Source: Mycteria americana (Eukaryota > Chordata > Aves > Ciconiiformes > Ciconiidae). Taken from it: a stretch of 64,000 nt of DNA. Shown here piece after piece: positions 27,701-39,100 of the stretch. The position numbers were made by a program, and so were the translations under genes. Numbering within the stretch: the first letter of the stretch is position 1; every line of letters starts with the position of its first letter. The stretch is taken from the NCBI RefSeq assembly GCF_035582795.1, contig NC_134368.1:34656501-34720500 (forward strand), in the 5' to 3' direction. The notes beneath the pieces were generated by a model. It saw only the letters and a list, made by a program, of their open reading frames with translations. It ran no database searches and was not told the DNA's origin.

Positions 27701-29398
27701 AGCTTTTAGAAGTCAAGTAGAAATGGAGTCTCTGTATTCAGCAGATTATGAAGCAATTACAGCTTCTACTTTTTTTTAAAGTGAAAGGGATGTTTTCCCA
27801 TGATTAAGCAATAAATCACTTAATTTATGCATTAACAACAATTCCTAATGGATCTACATGGTTGTAAATAATTCAGATCTGGCCTTGAGGATGTCAGCTA
27901 AAATCCATGCAAGTAATTATCAGATCATTCACGGACTTGCTAGAGGGTGATGGTTTGGGAAAAAAATGCCTCGATGTTGTCACGGTTGCAAGTGATGCTC
28001 CTTAAAAGTAATTTCCGTATATTTCCACACAAGAACCGTGCTTAGCAGCTTGCACCTCTAGCATAACTTCTTGTTTCTGTCTTCTGACTGGTACTAACTG
28101 CGAAAGAGATAAAGCTCGTATTTAACAAGGATGAGGTCAGCACAAGGGGAAGAATGAGTATTCTTATCATTAGAGCTTCAATGAACAAGACCTTTTCTCT
28201 TTACACCTTTTTGCACTTTAAGGAAAGAATAGCCTTGGATAATGTAAGAAATGACATCTGGACTTGTGGTCTTGAAATACAGCCCACTCCCATGGAGCAC
28301 ACTCTTCTTGGAGGCATTTGTCCTCGGATCTGGGAGAGCTGAGGAAAGGTTGTCTTCGTCCCTTGCGTGTGGCTGCAGGAAGCAGGACTTCTCATGAGGG
28401 AAGGAAGAGGAGCCTTCTGTGCTCCTGCAGCACTGGCAGACTTTACACTTAGGGAAAACTAAAAGCTGAGAGCAAGTTGCAGGGGGCTGCCACACTACAT
28501 GTGTTTTTCTCCATATTTTCTTAGGAAAGACTTTTTAATTATGAAAAGCATAGGCCTTTTCTCAGCAAGATTCATATTTTCAGTGTTCTCTGAACAAAAA
28601 GAGAGATAGTGAAACACAAGTGTTTTAAGGGAAACAATATGCCATGAATAATGTTTACTGGAAATGCTACTACATGTTTGGGGTGGGGTTGCCTGCCGTT
28701 GGAAGTAATAAAAATACAGCTGTATATTATCCATTGGGGTTTGGTTTATTCTGGAAGCTAATTTTTAAGAAACTGAGGGTTATTTATTGGTTGTGTCACA
28801 GGAATATTTGGACTGTTCTAATTCCAGCCTTCAGCATTTTTACATTTCAAGTCATATATAAAGGAGAATCAAGATATATGGTGCATCTACCCCAGTTCAA
28901 CAGAATGGGCTCTAACCAGACTCTAAATATAGTCTCTTCTGTGTTGTTTCTAGCCACAGCAATACTTTTCAAATTATTTATATTCTTCTAAAATTTACTC
29001 AGCAAAAGCAGTTTTCATGCTACAGTATTGGATTCAGGTCTCAAAGTGTTGCAAAGTATCCTTCAATATGCTTCAAAGCCAGTTTATTTTTTACAAGGGG
29101 AGTGAACGCGAAAGCTGGGAAGACTTTGCTTTCACAGTGGGAGACCAAGTTTGACATCCACATTTTTGCTTTTCCTTCAGGATGTGTAAAAGGAGTCCCT
29201 GGTGGGTGTGTGGTGGGTACCCTCACAACAGTGTGCGTTTTATATGCAAGCACGTAAGTGTGTTTAAATGTAGAAAACGGCATTCCAGCTGGATTTGGTG
29301 TCATGAAGAGAGTGGGTATGATTTATCTGAACAGCAGCAAGACTCTCTCTCTCCCTCCCTTCCTTAGCTGGGCAAATAGCTGGCGGGCTCGCAGTCCT

Positions 29399-29541
29399 CC
29401 AATCACCCGGGCTGCCGAGCCTCCACCCCTCAGCACCAACAGCTCTCACACCACCTAGAGCTGGCTTTTAAAGCAAATATTTTAATAAAATCACTTTCCG
29501 TCATTACTCTTCCATTTAAGATGGCAGAAGTTCGGGACTGG
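29399..29541 (+). promoter_or_regulatory. SLC7A2: Candidate SLC7A2 promoter and 5' non-coding exon
   Basis: This is the most promoter-like spot upstream of the coding exons. A GC-richer patch (about 29380-29460) contains a CCAAT box at 29399-29403. It is followed by a TTTTAAAG TATA-like element at 29466-29473. About 70 bases later a good splice donor occurs (CTGG|GTAAGA, exon end 29541). A non-coding exon of roughly 29500-29541 spliced to the acceptor at 35748 would give a 5' UTR for SLC7A2. An ATG at 29521 would then start a short upstream frame. CAT-2 in mammals is known to use several widely spaced promoters, which makes this plausible, but it is inference without transcript evidence. Confidence 0.3.
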
Positions 29542-32500
29542 GTAAGAGGAGTAGAAGTTTGCCCAGCAGAAGTTGCTCTGAATCAGGTTTGTAATGAAGT
29601 TTACTGCTGAAAGAAGTTGCCTGAAAGCAACGTAGCTTATCATAGGAACCTTTGCCTTTAACATATGTGCTTTTTGAGTAACAAGAGCTGTGGTATGCAG
29701 TATTACATTTAGTTTACATTACAGCATTATTGTGTCTCTGACAAAGTGCAAATTACAGTGGTCATATATAGAAGATGCAATTTATGTTTTCCTTCCCAGT
29801 CTGCCTGGAAGGTGTTTCTGCTTTTGAATGATAAAGCTTTCCTTTTCCGTTTTATACATATTAGACTTCTTTTACAGGCGCTGCTTTCCAATTTTAGGGG
29901 TTTAAGTATTATTTAAATACACTACTTTGAATATTCCAAGACATTAGGAGTTTTGTGAAAGTCTTTGGCACAACATCAACTTTTAGGACACTTGCAGTAA
30001 AATCATGTATTGTCTGTGCATGTGTGTATACACACACACAAATCATAGCCTATACCTAGTTTTGCTTCATCTCTAATTCTTTTACTTTCATATATTACTG
30101 CACTAGATCTAATCAATGCAATACTGCAATTTTGAATAAGGCTAAATGTACTTAAGAGCAAACAAAAATTTTCTCATAAATTCTATAGATGGAAAATATA
30201 AAATATAAACTTTTACAGTTTTTTTTCAGGAAAATGAGGCTGAAGGAAGGCTCTAAACTAATCTGTATATAATCAGTATATATTTATATTTTCCCATTTT
30301 CAATATGTTACAAACTTATTGGAGTATTTTCTCCCTAATTGATATGCTGTTTAAAATGTTAAACTACCACACCTAAAATTTATAGTATATTATAGTATAT
30401 AATATTAGCACAACAAAATAGGTTATAAGTAAAATATCTTTAAGTTACTTTTGCCTCAGGAATCTTTAAACATACATCTCAATAACAGTATTAAAACTTT
30501 CAGATATTTTATATTGCTTTATAACAGTTGCTCTCCATATGAGATTTTTATGTTTTTTATTAGAGCTTTTAACAGAAAATTTTGTAGCAAAAGTTGAATG
30601 GCAACTGCAGCAAAACTTTGGGTTTTCCCACCTGTAGTTTGGGTTTGATGTGTACTAACGTGAACCACTTATTACACGTAATTAAATTAAAATGTTATTT
30701 TAATGGAAGAGTGTGGTGATACATGATATATGTGGTGATACATGATAAGTTACTTTTTTTCTCCAATATCCACCTATTGTTTGTGGTTTGTTTTGGGGTA
30801 GGAGGCTGTTAGGTTATTTTTACATGGAAAACACTTTGCAAAAATGGTAGATTTTACATGACTGTGAAGCAGTCAAAGCAATTTTAAAGATGAATACAAA
30901 CTTTGCAGATGGAGACTTTGTCCCTTGCATTGTGTTTCTAGTTACAAGGTTTTTGACACCAAACTTTTCCTGCTAGAAGAGGGCTAACAATAGACGACCA
31001 TTAAATGTTCGTGATCATCCATCTGAATAGAAGAGCTGGTATGAATTATAAGGCTGGACTCATCTTCTTGGGTTAGCATTCAGATGCATGGTGGTCAAGC
31101 AGTAAATTATCTGGTTTACAACTGGCCAGGAAAGACAGAAATTAAGAAGGGTCTATCAGCAGCTACTGTAGAGAAAAAAACCCAAGACAATAAAGAACAA
31201 AAGGAATTGGAGAAGTATCTCTGCTTATTCAGGTACTCTGACAAATACTGTGAATGTCCATTAGACATGAGGAAGCTTTGGGGTTTTTTTTCCCCCTATG
31301 TTAGATAGCTCTGTCCAATTCCTTTCCTGTCTAAACGAAGTCCTCCTGTCCTGCCTGTCTCTTTGTTGGATGCAGCTGAAGGGGTAAAACTGTAAACTGC
31401 AATGTGGATAGCATTGCAATTCTTTCTAGGAATGCATTCAAGGAAGGAGGAGGCTTGAATATGGGCTGAACATTGGTCCTCAAGTCTAAGGCAGTTGAAT
31501 TGGGGCTTCTCTTTTTTGGAGGACTGTTGGAGGCATATTCTGTGTCATAGAGTAATCTGTAGCTAAAGAAAAACTTAGTTCAAAAGAGGCTTCAGAAGTG
31601 CAGTGACCCAGCACATGCAGAGTCAGAGAGCTGCCACCTCAGTTGTACACAGCAAAAGGAACATGCCAGGGTCAGTGACAAATGGACTTCACAGGTGTTT
31701 GCTTGTGACAAATGTCTCTGTATAGTAGACTTCACTGAAGTGGAGCCTAGCACAGGTTTGAATGCATGGGAGAAGCAACAGGTTGGGTCTGCTCCTCACC
31801 TTAATTAGAAATAACTGCACGCTTTTGGGGAGTGCAAGGGCATTTTCCTTTTTGGTTTCTTATCACTAATTTCCTATGCTTAAACTCTGTATAAGCTCAG
31901 GATTCAATCTTTACTCTGTTTAAACTGCATGAACAACTCAGCCCACCCTGACTAATGGCACATTCAGGCTAGATGCCTAACACTGTTGTTCAAAGGCAGG
32001 CAGGTATCCAAGTCTGCTCTAAGAAACATAGGAAAGGAGCCTCAGAGATGCCTCAGAAGCACTGTGAGCTCTGTCAGCAGCAGAGCATTAAGAGAGCTCA
32101 CTTCCTTCTTGATTGATTACCCAAAATATTACCAAAACCCCCATTTCCAAGCTGTCAAGTGTGTCTCCTCAGGAAGGCTCTGAGAAGAGCCAGTGATCAT
32201 CAGCTGTGCAGGACGTTCAGCAGGGGCCCGAGCCACTGCTGGTGGAGCTTATGGCAGCAGAGGCAAAGACAAAGCAGAGGCCACAGTGGTCTGCTAGGAC
32301 AAGGCAGGCTTAGACTGCAATGGGGAAAGGAGGAAGTAAAAAGGAGCAATTAGGAACATACTGAGACCTGGTGGTCAAAAAGTAGGAGAGATCATTTTTT
32401 TTCCGTGTTCACTTACCCTACTTCATGTTCCTCTCTGTCCTAAAGATCAACAGAAAATGAAACCGTGAGATTTGCCCAATCATGCCGGCACAGGAGTAAG

Positions 32501-35500
32501 ACCCTTTTTAAGAGTGTGTGGTTGCAGTCAGTATAAGCTTGTCTATGACAATGCTGCCACCAAAAGGCACACCCAGCTGTTACCTTCTTTGCTTCTGCAG
32601 GTTAGTATTTGAGCGTGATCCGTGCTCAGCCACAGTGTTATGATAAGCTGTGCTTGTGAGTCAGCACACGTCAGCATTGAGTCAGAGCTCAGGCTGTTGT
32701 CTTGCACTGGGTAATGTGTTAAAGGATCTGTCTTACAAGGGACATCTCAGAAAAAGGCTGCACTTGTCAGTGATTTCTGAAGACACTTTGTCACCACTTA
32801 CCTATGTCATTTGGTCCTGTGTGGAGACCAAATATCCTCATAAGCTCACTAGTTCCTCCTGCTGCATCTTCCTATCGAGTATGAAGTGATCAGTACCAGA
32901 GTCTTGGGATGTCTCAGCCAAATCTGAAAGGGGGCCAAGTCTGAGGTAATGCTCTGCACTTGGTACACCACAGCAACAGAAGCTGTGAAGCAGTGCTCAG
33001 ACATGGTTTATTATGCATATGTGCATAGTAAGTATAGGAAACAGCGTAAGACATTCTGGATTGCAGTGCTCATCGTAAAAGGATGTGTGCTCATCAAGTC
33101 CATGTTAGGATGGATATACCTAAAAAGATACGTTTCTCATGCGTATGAGATTTTTTTTTTCCCTACAGACACAAAGTTTGTTTCTTGAATCTTGTCTTTG
33201 GTTGTGCTCCAGTTTTTAAACGCTAAAGAAGAAAGGGTGGGTTTGAGACAGAACAGGTGTTTCATCTTACTGGCTTGTGGCTAGCAAGAACCAGCCTCCT
33301 CTCCTCTCCATAAGAATTAGAGAAAGAAGAAGAAACCCTCCTATTTTGTCACAAGGATTCCTTCACAGCAGAGAAAACCATGGTATCACCCACCTGGCCA
33401 CTGCAATAGATGACTTTACAACCTTCAAGACTTGTCCCAAATTGCAAAGCAGCAGAGCAATCTGAGATGCCGTTTGAATAACAAAAGTGTTGGAAACTGT
33501 TTAGTGTTCAGAGAACAACATCTGCCAGAGTAGTTTCTCCTGTTAATGAAATACCAAATGAACTATCATTTGGGGGGTGGGGGAAATAATTCCTTAAAAA
33601 AAGCGCCATGTTTCTGCAACATTGAAATTGCTAAGGGGAAGGGCATGGAGTCACAAGAGCATTGCTGCCTGTAGCCATGGGCTACAGCCTAATGAGTATA
33701 TTAATATAACACCCTAAGTGATCGCTACAGCTTCAGAAGTGTCATTATGGAAAAAAAACATAGTGGCCTTGGGAATACTTGTCAAAGTACAGCCCAGGAT
33801 AGACAAACCTGGCTTTGGGGAAGTGGAGTGCCTCAGCCTCAGGCCCAAAGAAAGGCTGCTCTTACTGAAGAGTTCAGGAGCTCCAGCAGGGGATTTTGCC
33901 TGAACAGTTCAATGTTGATTCCCCTCAGAAGAGCTTATGGATCTCTTCTGTCTGCCGACACGCACATCATCTTAGTTCTGAAGCTAATGTGTGAAATCTC
34001 CTCAGTGGATGAAGTCTACGTACCATGGGCAGATACTTATCTCTGGGAGTCTGGCGGGCTGAAAGGACTGCCTAATTGCAGCAGAGCTTTGGAAACTTGC
34101 CTGTCCTGCCTCCTTCCACTGTCCTGGGGAAGCTATCACCTTTCTAATGGGCATTAAGCATCACTGCCCAGAGCTATTCAATTCTATTAACTATCCTTTA
34201 TCAACTTCCCTTTCCTTGAAAGGGAATAAAGACTTCTTTTTTTTTTTTAAGAATGCTCTTTGAAGACTGAAGTGGCATGTGTGAATGTACTTGGGGAACT
34301 ATTGCAGGAATAGGAAGAAAGTGTTTCTGCACAGAGATCTCTCTCTTTTTTTCTTTTTCATACCCAAGGGGATTTTTTTCAAGCAATCTCGTATCAGGAT
34401 GGCAGTTCTCTTGCTTCTGACTCTTTGTTCTAGGATCAGACGTTGTTAAGTGAGCTATCCATCTTGATGCAAAGTCATTGCTGTTAGTGGATTGAACTAC
34501 TGTGAGTAGAAATGCCCTTTACTGGTCTAGGAAACTGATACAGACCGGGGAGGAATCTACCGGCAGAATATCTTCATCTAAATGAAAAAGATTCTCGGTT
34601 CCCAGGAGGGTTCCACTTAACAAATCATGAGCAGAGTATAGATACTTATGGTATGAGTTGCAAAGACAAACATCAGTTTGCGGAGATGGCAGATAGTATC
34701 GCTTAATTCTTACCAAACTCTTGGTCATCAACAATACAATTCAAACAAATAAAGAAAGACAGAACTTGTACATTAATGCTGCCTCTTTGAGGTATTATTT
34801 TCTATGGGATGCCTGTGTCCTGCCTCCCAAGCAAATGCTTTGGACCCTCAACTATCATTTTTTTGAGTTGGGAAGCAGGCTCACTGCTGTTCCTCCTAGC
34901 AGGCAGCCGTATCACAGGCCAGAGAAGCGCTGCCCACCTGCTGGCCTCCAGGACCTAGCTGGTCACAAAATCTGAGCTTGTGTGCAAGAGCTATCACACC
35001 CCACACTGCGACATGCACTCAGAATATTGAAGAACTGCAATTGGCATGGGATAAGCAGTTATCCCATCAGGTTTTGTTAGATGATTGTCAGGAGGAGTTG
35101 TACAAGATTTCTTGTAAAGATAATTAGTTCTGGGAAACTTCATTGGTGTGGGAGGGAGTAGAAACACTATTTTAATCTGCTTTCAAGGGGTTTTTACTGA
35201 AGCAAATTCTAAAGGCAAAAGTCATGTATTTGAAGGCAAAAGGAGATTGCATTGGCTCTGTCAGAAGGATACATTTTAAAGCTTTTGGTGTTTATAGCCT
35301 TGGTGTTGGAATTTTAGATCTTAGAAGTCCTTATTTATGTTGGTGCTGATCCTTATCTTAAAAGTCCTTATGATATATGAGATAATAGATGTCTGTTCTG
35401 GTTCTGTTTTAGAAATGCTTAAGAAGTGGCCATCAGCAGATAAATAGAAACAATTTCTTCTTTTTTACAGCAGTGTAGTAAACCTGAAGATAATGGGTAT

Positions 35501-35748
35501 CTTTTCCTGGGAAAATAAGTGCTAAATTCAAAATTAGGAATACTGAATCCCTAATATGTGTCCTGGGGAAAAAGCACATGCCAGCTTATTTAATGTCATA
35601 GAAGACTGTAAATATATAAATTGCTAGGTGTGATTAACATTCTTTATGCAAAGATGCATATTTATGCAAATATGCAAAATTCTTTTAGTTATTTTTCACC
35701 AATATCCATGCTACCTTTTATGTACTATAATGATTTATTTTATTTCAG
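29542..35748. other. Non-coding stretch before the first coding exon
   Basis: There are no recognisable coding exons. A 17-bp unit is repeated at 30712-30728 and 30731-30747 (TGTGGTGATACATGATA). The segment about 30020-30420 is very AT-rich. The stretch is probably the intron immediately 5' of the first coding exon. It ends at the acceptor TTATTTTATTTCAG at 35748. Confidence 0.6.
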
Positions 35749-36139
35749 AGCTCTACATGCACCATGTTGCCCTGTGGACCAGCTTTGTCCTTTGTTCGGT
35801 GTCTGGTGCGGAAGAAGAACGTCGGTGGTGAAAGTCTTGAGGACTCCAAGTTGTGCCGATGCTTATCGACGGTAGACCTTATTGCCCTGGGAGTAGGAAG
35901 TACCCTTGGTGCTGGTGTTTATGTCCTTGCTGGAGAAGTAGCCAAATCTGATTCTGGACCTAGCATCGTTGTTTCTTTCCTCATTGCTGCACTGGCATCT
36001 GTGATGGCAGGGCTCTGCTACGCTGAGTTTGGTGCTCGCGTTCCCAAGACTGGCTCTGCGTATTTGTATACTTACGTAACTGTTGGTGAACTGTGGGCTT
36101 TTATCACTGGTTGGAATCTCATTTTATCCTATGTTATAG
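35749..36139 (+). CDS. SLC7A2: SLC7A2 first coding exon (residues 1-126)
   Basis: The acceptor is TTATTTCAG at 35740-35748, followed by 15 bases of 5' UTR and the ATG at 35764. It encodes the cytoplasmic N-terminus ([10 protein letters not shown]...) and membrane segments 1 to about 3. It ends TATGTTATAG|GTAAGC, splitting the glycine codon after its first base. Reading through the donor stays open to 36465, so intron retention would give a 233-residue truncated protein. Confidence 0.96.
35757..35831 (+). other. Upstream ORF overlapping the SLC7A2 start codon
   Basis: An ATG at 35757, seven bases before the SLC7A2 start and in another frame, opens a 24-codon frame that stops at 35831, inside the transporter coding region. 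Its context is weak (T at -3, C at +4), whereas the main ATG has A at -3. Ribosomes would therefore be expected to leak past it. It lies within the exon that starts at 35749, so every transcript using that acceptor carries it. Confidence 0.7.
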
Positions 36140-39100
36140 GTAAGCTTAAGAACAAACACAGGTCTGATGAGTTTCTGAGACAGCAGATACAATATACAGA
36201 TTTGGGTCTGTCTTTCTTTTCTGTCTCTGTTCTTAGCTACTATTGCTTTTTACTCCTGCTGGGATCAAATAATCAAGGTAATTCGATTAGGTTGTTTCCT
36301 CCTGTGCATCACCACTGTAAACAGATTTTTTGCAAGATGCTTTTGCAAACAGTCTGTCTTCAGCAGCATGGACTGATAACTTGTATGAAAATTGTGTCAG
36401 ACAGTTCAGTGATGATACACAAGAATAAACAGGATTTCTTTGCTGTCTTTGGTCAGCAAGAATAATTTCAGTAAAATCAATAAGCATTTTTTTTCTGAAT
36501 ATACACAGCAGGGACATTTACAGGGACCCCATCACTATAGTGTCTCACTTCAAGAAAGTCATGAAGTTTAAGTACTAACTTGTTAACTATAACCTCATGC
36601 TAATTAAATGGTGTCCTATCATGTAATCCCATAAAATACAAAGTTGGCCAGATTTGAATAAAATCAATGCTTATATGGCAGATATTCAAATAACTATTTC
36701 AGGGCTTTAGCAGAGACTATGTTTTTTGATTTAAAAATGTTTTCTTCCAGAGGTTTGTGTTACAAGCATCCATTATATTGTGTATAAGCACGCCTAGCTG
36801 TATATGTATATGTATACCTAACTACAGGACTGTTGCCCAAATCACTACAAAATCAATATGCCCAAGTATTGTATTGAAGTGTATTTCATGATAGGAGAGT
36901 GGTAAAAACAAGGTTGTATTTAGCTGTGGCCACATACACGCTTTACCAGAGGAGAGTATTAGTCTTAAATACTGCCTCCAGCAATATACATCTTCCTAGT
37001 GATTTTTTTGCTTTACTTCCAGGTGAACAAACTTTCCTTCATGTTCTTTCTTCAACTGCTTTCTTACATTGATTTATACTGTTTAACATATACCATATTG
37101 TAACTTTAGAAATAAGTGTCTTCCAGGATGACATAAAATATAAATGATACAGAAATAATTTCTGCAATATTTTGGGAATAAATGAGGTACAAATTTGTAT
37201 ATTTTAGTTGTAGAGCAATATGTTATCATTTAGAATATGTTATCATGTAGAAAAAGTCTATAATGTTAAAAGCCCTTGGCAAAAAAAATCAGTTTTAGCA
37301 CAAGCTCTTCTTTTTAAAATGCAAGTAGCGACATGCTTAGTTTTATTTCTTTTTCAGTAGAAGTACTGTATCCTCGTATGTATGCAAAACCCTAAACATG
37401 CATATATTTTATGAAGGTACATCAAGCGTAGCAAGAGCCTGGAGTGGCACCTTTGATGAACTTCTTGGAAAACAGATTGGTCATTTCTTCAGAACCTACT
37501 TCAAAATGAATTACTCTGGGCTAGCAGAGTATCCTGACTTCTTTGCTGTATTCCTTATATTGCTTTTATCAGGTAAGACCCATAGATGGCTTCATTTATG
37601 GTGGCTGGGATGTCAGAGTGTTTCTTACAGACAGAAATGCTAAATTGTAGTTTGTGTTTTATCAGAAATACTTTTATAATGTCCTAGATGTTTAGATGTG
37701 CATATGTGTATTGGCACAATGAATCTGGGAATTGAATTTATATAATCTAATTTTCAGCTAATATTCAGAAGAATATTTTTTTTTTAAGCTGAGACATGAA
37801 ATAATCACTTGTCAGTACTTTTTTATAAAACCAATGATGCATATTGGTGATAACAGGAAAATTATACAGTTTTGTGTGGTTTTTATGGCTTTATCACTGG
37901 TAAATGCTTTCAGAGGGACCTTGAGGTTAAGCTCGGTAGTTTGGTAATGTGCTATGCTCCCCTTAAATCACATATTGTGTATGTAGTGGGTATTTGTAAG
38001 GGTTTTTTTCCCCTCTAATTTGTTAACTTATTCAGTATAAAATAACTTTCCCCTTTTTAAGTCTTCAAAAGAGTTGTCTAGCCTAGAACTGGTTTGAGCT
38101 AAAGGGCACTCCAAGGTACTGGCACGGCCCAACAGACTGGTTTGAAACCTGAGTAAACCTTTCATGACTACTCCACTCAGTTCTGTTTCTTTTATATCTT
38201 TACTCACGTATCATGTTTTTAAATCACAAAAATTGACACCAGCTTTTTGAAGGATTGGAAAGCTCAAAAATACTGCAACTTATTTGCATGTTTGCATTTA
38301 GCAATTGCTTTCCACAAGGAAACATTCTTACTGCCACCAGGAGAGCAGGAAGCAGTATGTGTATTTTAAAGTGTATAGTTTGTTTTCAGCCAGAACTAGA
38401 AGCATTTCCGTATTCAGTAGATGTCTTACCCATATCTCAAGTATTTGTTGTGTTCCATCTCTCTTTAGATCAAATAAAAGCAGGAGCTCTTCTTCTCTGG
38501 AAAGTGAAACTGATAAGTTATATGGGTGTAATCTGTTCTCTTATTCTGTTACAAGGAGCTTTTTTGGACTCACTACTTGGGAAAACATTTCCATTCAACT
38601 CCTAATGCTAGAACGAGTGGCCAGTGCATCCTAAGCTTTTATTAGGTCTCTGTACATAAAACCATGAGTTCCTACAGTAGTGAGCCTTAATTTATGGCTG
38701 TGCTTCTATCTTCAATTAATTTCCTCCTTCTGCCTCTTTTGGTTTTGTTTGTTTTACTAGAAGAAAGCAGAGAACAAAAAATATGTAACGTGCTGAAGTC
38801 CCTAATTGAAAAATGTTTGAGACCTACATTATTTAAAAGATTTAGGATGTACCTACACTGTGAGTCACATTGCAGTGTAGGTATTCCCAAGCTGACTCAA
38901 CACCCATACTTCCAGAAATTTTACCTGAAATTTTACCCAAAATTTTTGAGGTGGTTGTCATATGGTCACTAATGTAAGCCACAAGAAAGTAGCAAAAGTA
39001 GAGTGGAATCTTGAGGAAGTTAACTGTACAATTTTACAGGTAGAATGTTATTCAAATGCATTAATTTTGTAGAAGTTTTAAAAATAAATGCCTTGAGATT

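Larger units (their letters stand above)
18286..29398. other. Non-coding stretch, 5' flank or intron of SLC7A2
   Basis: I identify no coding exon. Visible content is CA-rich simple sequence near 19018-19050 and 20043-20064, a 33-bp tandem duplication at 20524-20589, T-rich runs (23210-23221, 27385-27430), and a possible remnant of an ancient interspersed repeat around 24718-24775. A segment at about 27500-27654 looks slightly exon-like: it is GC-richer than its surroundings and ends in CCAG before a GT. It has no other support. Confidence 0.5.

Noticed and set aside
33747..34157. 136-codon plus-strand frame upstream of SLC7A2
   Set aside because: It shows no family similarity and overlaps another open frame in a different phase. 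It lacks acceptor/donor boundaries that would link it to SLC7A2.
35764..36465. Single-exon 233-residue version of SLC7A2
   Set aside because: Similarity to CAT proteins stops exactly at the GTAAGC donor (36140). The remainder is intron read-through.
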